Source of the DNA: Streptococcus australis
GTDB lineage: Bacteria; Bacillota; Bacilli; Lactobacillales; Streptococcaceae
Direction of reading: 5' to 3'
DNA length: 64,000 nucleotides
Assembly: GCF_901543175.1 (NCBI RefSeq)
Contig: NZ_LR594040.1
Span: 806,001 to 870,000, forward strand
Of this stretch, positions 27,880-37,874 are shown piece by piece (within the stretch, counting starts at the first letter, position 1; each line of letters begins with the position of its first letter). A model generated the notes under the pieces. That model did not search any database. It saw only the letters and a list, made by a program, of their open reading frames with translations, and was not told the origin of the DNA. The translations under genes were made by a program, and so were the position numbers.

Positions 27880-30800
27880 AGGAAATTGAGATCCAAGGAT
27901 TCAAGTCCTTTGCTGACAAGACCAAGGTCGTCTTTGATCAAGGTGTGACAGCTGTCGTTGGACCCAATGGTTCTGGGAAGTCAAATATCACAGAAAGTCT
28001 GCGATGGGCCTTAGGTGAGTCTAGTGTCAAAAGCCTCCGCGGTGGCAAGATGCCCGACGTTATCTTTGCTGGAACTGAAAGTCGCAAACCACTCAATTAT
28101 GCCTCTGTTATCGTGACCTTGGATAATGAAGATGGCTTTATCAAGGATGCAGGGCAAGTCATTAAGGTAGAACGGCATATCTATCGTAGTGGGGATAGCG
28201 AGTATCGAATTGATGGTAAGAAAGTCCGTCTGCGTGATGTGCATGACCTTTTCTTGGATACTGGTTTGGGACGGGATTCCTTTTCCATCATTTCCCAAGG
28301 GAAGGTTGAGGAAATTTTTAACTCCAAGCCTGAAGAGCGTCGAGCTATTTTTGAAGAAGCTGCTGGAGTTTTAAAGTACAAGACTCGTCGAAAAGAAACA
28401 GAAAGCAAACTGCAACAAACTCAAGACAATCTAGACCGCTTAGAGGACATTATCTATGAGTTGGATAATCAAATCAAGCCCCTTGCAAAACAAGCTGAGA
28501 ATGCCCGTAAGTTTCTCGACTTGGATGGTCAACGCAAGGCGATTTACTTGGATGTACTGGTTGCCCAGATCAAGGAAAACAAGGCTGAATTAGAGCTGAC
28601 AGAAGAAGAGCTAACGCAAGTTCAGGAACTCTTGACTAGCTATTACCAAAAACGTGGAGAGTTAGAGGAGGAAAATCAAACTCTTAAAAAGAAACGCCAG
28701 GACCTCCAAGCTGAAATGGCCAAGGATCAAGGAAGTTTGATGGATTTGACTAGTTTGATCAGTGACTTAGAGCGAAAACTAGCCCTGTCTAAACTGGAAT
28801 CCGAGCAAGTTGCCCTTAATCAACAAGAAGCACAAGCCCGTTTGGCGACTCTAGAAGATAAGAGAAAGGCTCTAAGTAAGGAAAGGACTGAAAAAGAAGG
28901 GAATCTGGAACAGTTAGAGGAAAATCTAGCTGAAAACAACAAGGAACTCAATCGTTTAGAAGCAGAATTGCTGGCTTTTTCAGATGATCCTGACCAGATG
29001 ATTGAGCTCTTGCGTGAACGCTTTGTCGCTCTTTTACAAGAAGAAGTGGATGTTTCAAACCAACTGACTCGCATCGAGAATGAACTAGAGAACAGCCGTC
29101 AGCTATCTCAAAAACAAGCAGATCAAGTTGAGAAACTGAAAGAACAACTGGCTACAGCTAAAGAGAAGGCCAGTCAACAGCAGGCTGAGCTTGAAACTGC
29201 CAAGGAGCAGGTTCAGAAATTATTGTCAGACTACCAAACTAGTTCAAAGGAACAAGAGGAGCAGAAAGTTTCTTACCAAGCTCAGCAGAGTCAACTCTTT
29301 GATCGTCTGGATAGTCTCAAAAACAAGCAGGCTAGAGCCCAAAGCTTAGAAAACATTCTAAGAAATCATAGTAATTTTTATGCGGGTGTTAAGAGTGTTC
29401 TCCAAGAGAAAGACCGCCTGGGTGGGATCATTGGTGCAGTCAGTGAACATTTGACCTTTGATGTGCATTATCAAACTGCCCTAGAAATTGCGCTTGGAGC
29501 TAGCAGTCAGCATATCATCGTAGAAGATGAAAACGCGGCAACCAAGGCTATTGATTTCCTAAAACGTAACAGAGCTGGTCGTGCGACCTTCCTTCCTTTG
29601 ACAACGATTAAGGCGCGTACAATCTCTAGTCAGAATCAAGACGCTATCGCTGCAAGTCCAGGATTTCTGGGCATGGCAGATGAGTTAGTGTCGTTTGACA
29701 AGAGACTAGAAGCTATTTTCAAGAACTTGCTAGCTACGACGGCTATCTTTGATACTGTAGAACATGCGCGTGTAGCTGCTCGTCAAGTTCGCTATCAGGT
29801 TCGTATGGTGACACTGGATGGGACAGAGTTGCGTACAGGTGGTTCCTATGCAGGTGGTGCCAATCGTCAGAATAACAGCATCTTCATCAAGCCAGAGCTG
29901 GAGCAATTACAAAAAGAAATTGCTGAAGAAGAAGCTAGTCTGCGTTCTGAAGAAGAAAGTTTGAAGACCTTGCAAGATGAGATGGCAGTATTAACAGAAA
30001 GATTAGAAGCCATCAAATCTCAGGGTGAGCAAGCTCGTATTCAGGAACAAGGTTTGTCCCTCGCCTATCAGCAGACCAGTCAGCAAGTTGAAGAGTTAGA
30101 AACTCTTTGGAAACTTCAAGAAGAGGAGTTAAATCGTCTTTCTGAAGGAGATTGGCAAGCGGATAAGGAAAAATGCCAGGAGCGCCTTGCTACTATCGCA
30201 AGTGAAAAGCAAAATCTAGAAGCTGAGATTGAAGAGATTAAGTCCAATAAAAACGCTATTCAAGAACGCTATCAAAACTTGCAGGAACAAGTAGCCCAAG
30301 CACGCTTGCTTAAGTCAGAACTGCAAGGACAAAAGCGGTATGAAGTGACTGATATTGAACGCCTAGGTAAGGAATTAGATAATCTCAATTTTGAACAAGA
30401 GGAAATTCAGCGTCTCCTCCAAGAAAAGGTTGATAATCTGGAAAAAGTGGATACGGATCTGCTAAGTCAGCAAGCGGAAGAGGCTAAAACTCAGAAAACA
30501 AACCTCCAACAAGGTTTGATTCGCAAGCAGTTTGAGTTGGATGATATCGAAGGTCAGCTGGATGATATTGCCAGCCATTTGGACCAGGCTCGTCAGCAGA
30601 ATGAGGAGTGGATTCGCAAACAAACACGTGCTGAATCCAAGAAAGAAAAGGTCAGCGAACGCTTGCGCTATCTACAAGCTCAATTAACTGATCAGTACCA
30701 GATCAGCTACACTGAGGCTCTAGAAAAAGCGCATGAGTTGGAAAATCTCAATCTGGCAGAGCAAGAGGTTAAAGATCTTGAAAAGGCTATTCGCTCACTG

Positions 30801-31409
30801 GGTCCAGTCAATTTGGATGCTATTGACCAGTACGAAGAAGTCCACAATCGTTTGGATTTCCTAAATAGCCAGCGAGATGATATTTTGTCTGCTAAAAACC
30901 TACTCCTTGAGACCATCACAGAGATGAATGATGAGGTTAAAGAACGCTTTAAATCAACCTTTGAGGCTATTCGTGAGTCCTTTAAAGTGACCTTTAGACA
31001 GATGTTTGGTGGAGGCCAGGCAGACTTGATATTAACTGAGGGCGATCTTTTAACAGCTGGTGTGGAGATTTCTGTTCAACCACCAGGTAAGAAAATTCAA
31101 TCACTCAACCTCATGAGTGGTGGTGAAAAAGCCCTATCGGCTCTGGCCTTGTTGTTCTCTATCATTCGAGTCAAGACTATTCCTTTTGTTATCTTGGACG
31201 AGGTAGAGGCGGCGCTAGACGAAGCCAATGTAAAACGTTTTGGGGATTATCTCAACCGCTTTGACAAGGATAGTCAGTTTATCGTTGTGACTCACCGTAA
31301 GGGGACCATGGCGGCAGCGGATTCTATCTATGGAGTTACCATGCAAGAATCAGGTGTGTCTAAAATTGTTTCGGTTAAGTTAAAAGACTTGGAAGAAACA
31401 GTAAACTAG
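27870..31409 (+). CDS. smc: Chromosome partition protein SMC
   Basis: SMC is the core ATPase of bacterial condensin with ScpA and ScpB. The 1179-residue protein has Walker [14 protein letters not shown] (about residue 32), a first coiled coil (about 170-500), a hinge (about 510-670, with [14 protein letters not shown] and [14 protein letters not shown]), a second coiled coil, and the C-terminal head with [19 protein letters not shown] and Walker [17 protein letters not shown]. Full length, no breaks. It follows rnc as in other streptococci, but ribF comes next. Confidence 0.98.
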   Translation: MYLKEIEIQGFKSFADKTKVVFDQGVTAVVGPNGSGKSNITESLRWALGESSVKSLRGGKMPDVIFAGTESRKPLNYASVIVTLDNEDGFIKDAGQVIKVERHIYRSGDSEYRIDGKKVRLRDVHDLFLDTGLGRDSFSIISQGKVEEIFNSKPEERRAIFEEAAGVLKYKTRRKETESKLQQTQDNLDRLEDIIYELDNQIKPLAKQAENARKFLDLDGQRKAIYLDVLVAQIKENKAELELTEEELTQVQELLTSYYQKRGELEEENQTLKKKRQDLQAEMAKDQGSLMDLTSLISDLERKLALSKLESEQVALNQQEAQARLATLEDKRKALSKERTEKEGNLEQLEENLAENNKELNRLEAELLAFSDDPDQMIELLRERFVALLQEEVDVSNQLTRIENELENSRQLSQKQADQVEKLKEQLATAKEKASQQQAELETAKEQVQKLLSDYQTSSKEQEEQKVSYQAQQSQLFDRLDSLKNKQARAQSLENILRNHSNFYAGVKSVLQEKDRLGGIIGAVSEHLTFDVHYQTALEIALGASSQHIIVEDENAATKAIDFLKRNRAGRATFLPLTTIKARTISSQNQDAIAASPGFLGMADELVSFDKRLEAIFKNLLATTAIFDTVEHARVAARQVRYQVRMVTLDGTELRTGGSYAGGANRQNNSIFIKPELEQLQKEIAEEEASLRSEEESLKTLQDEMAVLTERLEAIKSQGEQARIQEQGLSLAYQQTSQQVEELETLWKLQEEELNRLSEGDWQADKEKCQERLATIASEKQNLEAEIEEIKSNKNAIQERYQNLQEQVAQARLLKSELQGQKRYEVTDIERLGKELDNLNFEQEEIQRLLQEKVDNLEKVDTDLLSQQAEEAKTQKTNLQQGLIRKQFELDDIEGQLDDIASHLDQARQQNEEWIRKQTRAESKKEKVSERLRYLQAQLTDQYQISYTEALEKAHELENLNLAEQEVKDLEKAIRSLGPVNLDAIDQYEEVHNRLDFLNSQRDDILSAKNLLLETITEMNDEVKERFKSTFEAIRESFKVTFRQMFGGGQADLILTEGDLLTAGVEISVQPPGKKIQSLNLMSGGEKALSALALLFSIIRVKTIPFVILDEVEAALDEANVKRFGDYLNRFDKDSQFIVVTHRKGTMAAADSIYGVTMQESGVSKIVSVKLKDLEETVN

Positions 31410-31420
31410 TTACCAAACGA

Positions 31421-31449
31421 TAGCATCTCGTAGGAGGTGCTATTTTTAA
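31421..31449 (+). terminator. Terminator after smc
   Basis: ATAGCATCT pairs with AGGTGCTAT (one G-U pair), followed by TTTTT. Confidence 0.83.
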
Positions 31450-31537
31450 AAACGAGTACCTTGAATTGTCTATCAAGGTCAGTTCAGGCGCAAAAAACGA
31501 CATTTGGGATTTCCTCTTAGCGAAAAGACAGGCTCTA

Positions 31538-31546
31538 TGATATAAT
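31538..31546 (+). promoter_or_regulatory. ribF promoter, predicting a leaderless mRNA
   Basis: TGA-TATAAT (31538-31546) ends only 6 bases before the ATG at 31553. The transcript would start at or within a base or two of the initiation codon. No ribosome site is present. Confidence 0.6.
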
Positions 31547-31552
31547 AGTTTC

Positions 31553-32479
31553 ATGATTACAACAGTACCTATTAAGAACGAAAAAGATATTGCAGTACCG
31601 GGAAAAACAGTCCTTGTACTAGGTTATTTTGATGGCATCCACAAGGGGCATCAGAAACTTTTTGAAGTGGCCAGTAAGGCTTCGATGAAGGACTATCTGC
31701 CAGTTGTCGTGATGACCTTTACAGAGTCGCCAAAACTTGCCTTACAACCTTACCAACCTGAGCTCATGCTTCACATCGTCAATCATGAGGAACGGGAGCA
31801 CAAGATGAAGTGGCACGGGGTAGAGGCTCTTTTCTTACTGGACTTTAGTAGCAAATTTGCTAGTTTAACGGGTCAAGAATTCTTTGATACATATGTTAGA
31901 GCTTTAAAACCAGCAATTATCGTAGCAGGATTTGATTATACGTTTGGTTCAGATAAAAAGACTGCGGATGACCTGAAGGATTATTTTGATGGAGAGATTA
32001 TCATTGTTCCTCCAGTCGAGGACGAAAAGGGCAAGATTAGTTCTACACGGATTCGCCAAGCTATTCTTGATGGAGATGTCAAGGAAGTCAATCATCTACT
32101 CGGCACACCGCTTCCAACCCGTGGGATGGTCGTTCACGGAAATGCTCGAGGGCGTACTATCGGTTATCCAACAGCTAATCTAGTCCTTAGAGATCGAACT
32201 TATATGCCAGCAGATGGTGTTTACGTAGTCGATGTAGAAGTACAACGTCAAAGATATCGTGGCATGGCAAGTGTTGGGAAAAATGTTACTTTCGATGGAG
32301 AAGAGCCACGCTTTGAAGTCAATATTTTCGACTTTTCAGAGGAGATATACGGAGAAACAGTCATCGTTTATTGGCTAGATCGAATTCGTGATATGGTCAA
32401 GTTTGACTCAGTCAATGAACTGGTAGACCAACTCCAGAAAGACGAAGAGATCGCTCGGGATTGGAAGGGTGAAGAGTAG
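31553..32479 (+). CDS. ribF: Bifunctional riboflavin kinase / FAD synthetase
   Basis: RibF phosphorylates riboflavin and adenylylates FMN to FAD. The 308-residue protein has an N-terminal nucleotidyltransferase domain (LGYFDGIHKGHQKLF, IVAGFDYTFGSDKK, KGKISSTRIRQ) and a C-terminal flavokinase domain from about residue 185 (MVVHGNARGRTIGYPTANL, PADGVYVV, EVNIFDFSEEIYGETV). The ATG matches the usual N-terminus. The closeness of the -10 to the ATG suggests leaderless translation. Confidence 0.95.
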   Translation: MITTVPIKNEKDIAVPGKTVLVLGYFDGIHKGHQKLFEVASKASMKDYLPVVVMTFTESPKLALQPYQPELMLHIVNHEEREHKMKWHGVEALFLLDFSSKFASLTGQEFFDTYVRALKPAIIVAGFDYTFGSDKKTADDLKDYFDGEIIIVPPVEDEKGKISSTRIRQAILDGDVKEVNHLLGTPLPTRGMVVHGNARGRTIGYPTANLVLRDRTYMPADGVYVVDVEVQRQRYRGMASVGKNVTFDGEEPRFEVNIFDFSEEIYGETVIVYWLDRIRDMVKFDSVNELVDQLQKDEEIARDWKGEE

Positions 32480-32487
32480 AAATGTTT

Positions 32488-32526
32488 AAAAAAGTGAACC
32501 ATATATTGTGTTTGCTTTTTTATTTT
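32488..32526 (+). terminator. Terminator after ribF
   Basis: AAAAAAGTGAAC pairs with GTTTGCTTTTTT (12 pairs, two G-U), followed by a T-rich tract. Confidence 0.8.
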
Positions 32527-32627
32527 TGAAAGAAATGTTTATAGCGAGAAACATAATTGAAGCTTGATTGAAAATCTGTTAAAATAGTGATATTCATAAC
32601 TTTAAAAACCAAAGAAAAGAGACTAAT

Positions 32628-32981
32628 ATGATTACAGGCGAATTAAAAAATAAAATTGATCAGCTGTGGGAAATGCTGTGGACAGAAGGAAATGCAAATC
32701 CTCTAACAAATATTGAACAATTGACTTATCTTCTGTTTATGAAGGATTTGGATAGTGTCGAACTTGGATGTGAAAGCGATGCTGAGTTTCTAGGGATTTC
32801 TTATGAGGGAATTTTTCCAAAAGATAAACCTGAATACCGTTGGTCAACGTTTAAAAATATAGGAGATGCTCAGGAAGTTTATCGTTTAATGACACAGGCA
32901 AATAGTCAAGTAAATACAAAGGTTTTAGAGCTTCTACTAAAGTTTAAAATCAAAAAAATGAATCGTCGGTGTACTGTTTAG
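32628..32981 (+). pseudogene. Truncated type I restriction methylase subunit (HsdM N-terminus)
   Basis: The 117-residue frame begins like a type I modification subunit: MITGELKNKIDQLWEMLW, NPLTNIEQLTYLLFMKDLD, DAEFLGISYEGIFP and EYRWSTFKNIGDAQEVYRLM are HsdM N-terminal features. The match stops near residue 93, where a full HsdM would run on for some 400 more residues with its SAM and NPPY motifs. The last ~25 residues are unrelated. No hsdS or hsdR is nearby. It is best read as the remnant of a replaced type I locus. A short truncated protein could still be made. Confidence 0.8.
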
Positions 32982-33018
32982 AGCAGTTATTACAAAAATA
33001 AATGTTGTAAACAGTACA
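32970..33018. repeat. 11-bp perfect inverted repeat after the hsdM relic
   Basis: TGTACTGTTTA (32970-32980) and TAAACAGTACA (33008-33018) flank 27 bases. There is no T-run, so it is a poor terminator. It lies at the junction between the hsdM relic and the helicase-nuclease gene and may be a recombination scar. Confidence 0.6.
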
Positions 33019-33095
33019 TCAACATAAAGGAGAGTTTTTTTAGAGACCTGATAATAGAAGGTATTACGTAATTGTGGCTTAGGAGGAGAAGGCTA

Positions 33096-36000
33096 ATGGA
33101 TAAGAAACTTAAACAACAAACAAACTATGTGCAACACTTTTCAACAAGAATTCCTTGGAAAGATAACGATTATACTGGGCGCATTGACAATAATCCTAGG
33201 TATAATGTTGCTGCTCAAGTAATCCCGAACATTGCATCGACACGGGACTTGGAGTTTGAGGAAACGAATAAAGGTAAAAGTTACGAACAAGTTGGTTCAG
33301 CAAAAATGCAAAGCTGGATTACAGAGAACGCTGCGTTCATGAGCGACACCAAGCTTGAACTTAAAATGAACCATCCATATAAAGAAGGAAATGCTAAGTT
33401 CAAGCATTTCGTAGAAACAAATTTTGAGATGAATCCTTATTCGTTCTTATTACGTCCATTTGCATGGACTTTAAAGGATAATGCTAATGAGAAGTATAAG
33501 TATTACAATTTTTATTTTGACTTAGAAAAAACAGAACAAATGCTTACCTGGTCAAGTGCGTGGGTTTCTCATGGAGAATCTCAAAAGGGGATTTTTGATT
33601 ACTTCTTTTCTGGAATTAGTCCACACGAATCATTAATCTTTCCATATTACAAACAAGTTCCATTTATCGAAGATAATAGGCGTGTAATTGGTGGAATAGG
33701 AAATATAGTATCAAATATAGAAATTTATGAGTATGAGTCAGATGGAAGCAGTGACGAAAAAAACTACATTTGGGAGACAAATGCAGCTCATTCAATAAGA
33801 GCTGATGGGAAAGAGGGCTTTTTAATGCCATATTTTGAAATTTCAGAGTATGCAAAAAAGCATCCTGATTTTGATGTTGAGAGTGTTACATTGTTTGAAC
33901 CAGTAGGTTTTAGATCGGAATTTTCATATGCAGCTGAATGGGTCAGCTACGATGCGGCTATAGATGTACTAAATCAAGCGAAAATTGTATTGAAAAATAT
34001 AGCTAAACTTCAGCTAAAGGAAGCCAATCATGAATGGGTTAATGTTCAACTTGAATATGTAGATAATCAACTGAAAAGCGTCTGGAATCAACGTGGTATA
34101 TTCCCAGGATTAGGTTCGATTTTATCAGCTTTCGGCGTTAGATACGGTTTCGATGTGGCTAAACATATTGATACTTCTGTCAATGACCTGATTTCTGAAT
34201 TGAAGCTGTACTTTTCAGGTGATAAAGAAATTGGGGACGAGAAATTAGATAAAAGCTTAGCTGACAAAGAGGATGAGTTTTCTGGTTTGCTAAGAGATGA
34301 AAACAAAACACGATATTTTGAGCTTTTGTCTCGATTGAATCTTTCTGTAGAACAAGCTATTTATGCTTGGGGTAAGCTGAAAACTGATGCAGCTAAAATT
34401 ATTGAAAACCCATATTTATTATACGAACTTACACGAAAAGAAAAGGACGAACATCAAGTTACTATTTCTCAAATCGACAATGCAATGTTTGTGAATCCGT
34501 TGGTGGAAAATAAGTATCCTTTTAAGAAACCAACCAAGATGAGAACTGAAAGTGATAAACGCCGATTTAGAGCTATGGTGATATTTGTTTTAGTTCAAGC
34601 CGTAAGTCAAGGCCATACTTTACTCAGCTATGATCAAATTGTTGAAGAAATTAACAAATTACCATTAGATAATAAAACGGATTTTCAAACAGAAAAGATT
34701 GAATGTGTTCTAGAGTTCTTGCAGGAAGGTGAATTGCACGTTGATGTGGAAAATACTTACATCAAACTGAAAGAATATCAAGATTATAAACAATTGGTAG
34801 TCGATATAGTAAATAGCCGTTTAGAAACTAGTTTATCAAGTGAACAAAATTGGAGAAAAATTATTGATAACCAATTTGGAAAGCTCCAAGAAAATAATGA
34901 AGAAAATGATCAATTGGCTCGTGATGAAAAAGCAACAGCGTTAAAGATTCTTGAATCATCTAGAATATCTGTCTTATTGGGGAGAGCTGGGACGGGTAAA
35001 ACATCAGCATTGGGGATTTTTGCTTCTTCAAAAGAAATTAAAGCTGGTGGAGTATTAGCATTGACCCCTACTGGAAAAGCAAGAGTTCAACTTGAGAATG
35101 CCTTTAAGAAGAATAGTGTTCAAGCAGAGTTTATGACGGTGGCACAATTTTTAATTCGTTCAGAAGGTTTCTGTTGGAACACAATGGCTTATAAAATGCC
35201 AAGCCAACCTAGTTCGAGTATTGCCAAAACAGTGATTATCGATGAAAGTTCGATGCTGACGGAAGATATGTTTGGGGGCATACTTAAGCTTGTTGATTCT
35301 CATGCTGAAAGAATCATCTTTATTGGAGATCCAAATCAATTACCCCCAATTGGAGCAGGACGCCCATTTGTCGATTTGATTCATTATTTAGAGAGTGCTT
35401 ATCCTGAAAAGATCGCGACATTGAAAACGGAGATGAGACAAGGTTCAGGTGGTGATGATTTATCATTTGCCCAAATATTCTCTAATTCGGATTCAGTCGA
35501 TAAAGATGTAATTTACCGTATTCAAAACAATCAAACAGATAATCGTCTTAAATATATTCAATACAACGATTTAGACAAGTTAGAAAAAGTGTTCTTTGAG
35601 GAATTGGTGGAAATTACAAATATGACAAATGCAGATGATCTGGATGGTTTCAATAAAAGTTTGGGAGCTACTGTAGGCCAATATACAAACTATCCAACTA
35701 GTGAACATATAGAAAACTGGCAAATCCTATCTCCAACGAAATTTATTGGTGCAGGAAGCTATTATTTGAATAATCAACTTCACCAAAAATATCGTCAAGA
35801 CATTGTTGATAAATGGAATGAATACCCATGGTCAAATAATAGCCCTCAATCTGTTCAAAATATTGTTTATGGAGACAAAGTCATATCTAATGTAAATGGT
35901 GAGAAGGATTACTGGGATGGTTCACGTGGGAAAGAATATATTGCAAACGGTGAAATTGGTATTATGTCAGATTACCCAAGTCACTATGGCAAAAAGGATA

Positions 36001-36749
36001 AGAATACTCGTTGGTATAAATTCCGTTTTGGATCATTTGAAGGAAAGGTATTTTCATATAGTAAAGATGAATTTGGTAATGATAACAGTGATTCTAAGTT
36101 AGAACTTGCTTATGCTCTTACAGTTCACAAATCACAAGGTTCTAGCTTCGGTAAAACCATAGTGGTCATAAATGGAAAAAGTTCATTTGTTACAAAAGAA
36201 CTTTTGTATACTGCTTTTTCTCGCCAAAGAGAAAAATTAATTGTATTAAGTGATTTGCCAATTCAAGACTTAGTTCAGTATGCTAATGATTGGTATTCGG
36301 ATACCAAACAACGATATACAGACTTATTTGAAGTTCCAAACATCATTGAAATAGAGTATAGTAAACAAAAACGGTACTTTGAAGAAAAATTGATTCATAA
36401 AACAATAGGTGGTGAAATGGTTAGATCAAAGTCAGAAGTAATTGTGGCTAATATTCTTGATAAGATGAAAATTGAGTATTTCTATGAAGAACCATTAAAT
36501 GCTGGTGGTAAAATTTATATTCCTGATTTTACTCTACGCTATCAGGGCAAAGTAGCTTATTTAGAGCATCTTGGAATGCTAAGTGATAAATTATATAAAA
36601 GGCGTTGGGACGAGAAAAAAGCAAATTATGAAAGTGTGGGAATTTCAGAAAATTTTGGAAACTTGATAATTACCCAGGATGGATTAGACGGAAGTTTGGA
36701 TGCAACGTTAATACAGAGTAAAATTAAAGAATGGATAGAAAATAGTTGA
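33096..36749 (+). CDS. Large RecD-like helicase with C-terminal PD-(D/E)xK nuclease, putative defence protein
   Basis: I chose ATG 33096, behind AGGAGGAGAA; the product is 1217 residues. Residues 1 to ~600 match nothing I recognise. A superfamily 1 RecD/TraA-type helicase follows: Walker A LLGRAGTGKTSALG (about 627), TPTGKARVQLE, VIIDESSMLTEDM (about 715), FIGDPNQLPPIGAGRP (about 745), and ALTVHKSQGSSFGKTIVV with LLYTAFSRQREKLIVL (about 1005-1045). The C-terminus carries a nuclease-like core: RSKSEVIVANIL, IYIPDFTLR (about 1140) and LEHLGML, then W-x5-K-x3-Y spacing. Its place beside a dead hsdM, and its low GC, suggest anti-phage or anti-plasmid activity. That is inference. Confidence 0.78.
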   Translation: MDKKLKQQTNYVQHFSTRIPWKDNDYTGRIDNNPRYNVAAQVIPNIASTRDLEFEETNKGKSYEQVGSAKMQSWITENAAFMSDTKLELKMNHPYKEGNAKFKHFVETNFEMNPYSFLLRPFAWTLKDNANEKYKYYNFYFDLEKTEQMLTWSSAWVSHGESQKGIFDYFFSGISPHESLIFPYYKQVPFIEDNRRVIGGIGNIVSNIEIYEYESDGSSDEKNYIWETNAAHSIRADGKEGFLMPYFEISEYAKKHPDFDVESVTLFEPVGFRSEFSYAAEWVSYDAAIDVLNQAKIVLKNIAKLQLKEANHEWVNVQLEYVDNQLKSVWNQRGIFPGLGSILSAFGVRYGFDVAKHIDTSVNDLISELKLYFSGDKEIGDEKLDKSLADKEDEFSGLLRDENKTRYFELLSRLNLSVEQAIYAWGKLKTDAAKIIENPYLLYELTRKEKDEHQVTISQIDNAMFVNPLVENKYPFKKPTKMRTESDKRRFRAMVIFVLVQAVSQGHTLLSYDQIVEEINKLPLDNKTDFQTEKIECVLEFLQEGELHVDVENTYIKLKEYQDYKQLVVDIVNSRLETSLSSEQNWRKIIDNQFGKLQENNEENDQLARDEKATALKILESSRISVLLGRAGTGKTSALGIFASSKEIKAGGVLALTPTGKARVQLENAFKKNSVQAEFMTVAQFLIRSEGFCWNTMAYKMPSQPSSSIAKTVIIDESSMLTEDMFGGILKLVDSHAERIIFIGDPNQLPPIGAGRPFVDLIHYLESAYPEKIATLKTEMRQGSGGDDLSFAQIFSNSDSVDKDVIYRIQNNQTDNRLKYIQYNDLDKLEKVFFEELVEITNMTNADDLDGFNKSLGATVGQYTNYPTSEHIENWQILSPTKFIGAGSYYLNNQLHQKYRQDIVDKWNEYPWSNNSPQSVQNIVYGDKVISNVNGEKDYWDGSRGKEYIANGEIGIMSDYPSHYGKKDKNTRWYKFRFGSFEGKVFSYSKDEFGNDNSDSKLELAYALTVHKSQGSSFGKTIVVINGKSSFVTKELLYTAFSRQREKLIVLSDLPIQDLVQYANDWYSDTKQRYTDLFEVPNIIEIEYSKQKRYFEEKLIHKTIGGEMVRSKSEVIVANILDKMKIEYFYEEPLNAGGKIYIPDFTLRYQGKVAYLEHLGMLSDKLYKRRWDEKKANYESVGISENFGNLIITQDGLDGSLDATLIQSKIKEWIENS

Positions 36750-36765
36750 TTTGTTCCCTTCTACT

Positions 36766-36892
36766 AACGGTGATAAAATCGCAGTGGATATGTTTCCATG
36801 AACTGATATAATCAAATGACATTCATACTATTCTCTCAAACCATGTTGATAGTGTCGCATTGATGACAAGGGTTGATGTACCCACTAAGTAA
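36766..36892 (+). pseudogene. Fragment resembling the C-terminus of an RlmD/TrmA-type RNA methyltransferase
   Basis: Two short stretches in different frames read NGDKIAVDMFP and SNHVDSVALMTRVDVPTK-stop. Uracil-C5 methyltransferases of the RlmD/TrmA type end in a D-M-F-P...H-V-E-x-V-x-L pattern, so this looks like the last ~35 residues of such a gene broken by an insertion or frameshift. The match is short. The rest of 36750-37025 shows nothing I can name. Confidence 0.4.
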
Positions 36893-37025
36893 ATAAAGTG
36901 TAGAAAAATAAGGCTTATTCAAAGGCTATCGTTAATAGGTATTGATAGCATAGAATTAGCATTGTTCTTTAGGCTTTGAAATAGTTTTGTGGAAACTTAT
37001 TGTTAGAGTAGGGATGTGACTATTC

Positions 37026-37328
37026 ATGGAATGTATCGATTTAGAGAGACTTACTCTAAAAGATATTCAGCCATCGCAATTTTATATATCTAAAGGAAAA
37101 ATCAAAAAGATTAGTTTATGGTTTTATAAGAATAACATGGAGAATTTCCATCTAATTCCAATAAAAATTTTAGATGGAATTCCAGTTATGATAGATGGAT
37201 ATACTCGTGCAGTATATTCAATTAAACAAGACCTTAGAAAAGTGCCTTTTGTGTGGGATGAAGATGAATTGAATTTTCTGTCAACAACTATGAACAAGGC
37301 TACCTTCGTTTACAGTTGGGAAATCTAA
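37026..37328 (+). pseudogene. ParB-like N-terminal fragment
   Basis: The frame reads LERLTLKDIQPSQFYISKGK, IPIKILDGIPVMIDGYTRAV and KVPFVWDEDELNF, which resembles the N-terminal ParB/Srx-like domain of proteins that are usually longer and often carry a second domain. After about residue 85 the sequence runs abruptly into a different gene fragment in another frame, so the gene is truncated. The ATG has GGGATG upstream but no strong ribosome site. Confidence 0.55.
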
Positions 37329-37549
37329 AAGAGGCAGGAAGCTATATGAAAGAATCCCTAGATTTTGCTTTGACAACTGAGGACTTCATTGCCCAAGCCT
37401 GTTCCTATAGAGGGATGGGAGAGATTTATCTGAAGCAAGATTCGGATAAATCACGAGATTATTTTTATCAATCTATTCAACTCTTTGAAAAAGCTGAGGA
37501 TAAAATTGGAGCAGACGGGGTAAGAGCTTTATTACAAAATGAGAAGTAG
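37277..37549 (+). pseudogene. C-terminal fragment of a TPR protein
   Basis: This frame reads YLRLQLGNLKEAGSYMKES, QACSYRGMGEIYLKQ and SRDYFYQSIQLFEKAEDK, two or three TPR helical hairpins, with no N-terminus. TPR C-termini of this kind occur in Rgg/PlcR-type peptide-responsive regulators as well as other proteins, and the fragment is too short to decide. It is fused, out of frame, to the ParB-like fragment, so it marks a deletion junction near 37275. Confidence 0.55.
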
Positions 37550-37602
37550 TCCAACTGAGCTGAAGCAAAACAGTAAAAAGCGGAGATTCATGGCGCAGAA
37601 AA

Positions 37603-37670
37603 GAGGCTAGTTCATAATTTCAACAACTGGAAGTTATGAACTAGCCTCAAAAGTTTGACAGAAAAAATCC
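37603..37670. repeat. Hairpin next to a relic IS3-family end
   Basis: A perfect 15-bp inverted repeat GAGGCTAGTTCATAA (37603-37617) / TTATGAACTAGCCTC (37634-37648) abuts a 21-base stretch (37649-37669). That stretch matches the left end of the intact IS element at 50138-50158 at 20 of 21 positions. It looks like a decayed IS end with flanking hairpin. Confidence 0.6.
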
Positions 37671-37802
37671 AGTTATGGGACTTAGTGCATTTATATCATG
37701 GCTTCATTTTACAGAAACCGAAAGTAAATAACTATTTTTAATATAAAACTTTGTGTATTATCATAATTTTTTGAAAAAAGCTAGTAATTTGACTGAAAAA
37801 AT

Positions 37803-37831
37803 TTGCAATTCTCCACAAGAAAATATATAAT
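37803..37831 (+). promoter_or_regulatory. Promoter of the aromatic leader peptide
   Basis: TTGCAA (37803-37808) and TATAAT (37826-37831) are 17 bp apart, 44 bases before the leader ATG. Confidence 0.72.
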
Positions 37832-37874
37832 ATAGTTGAGATGGAAAAACGTTTTGTAAAAGGAGGTGCACATT

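Noticed and set aside
32628..32981. Functional small type I methylase
   Set aside because: The SAM-binding and NPPY motifs, most of the protein, and hsdS/hsdR are missing.
37026..37328. Intact 100-residue ParB-like gene
   Set aside because: The last part switches abruptly into another gene's sequence out of frame, which shows a deletion junction rather than a natural end.
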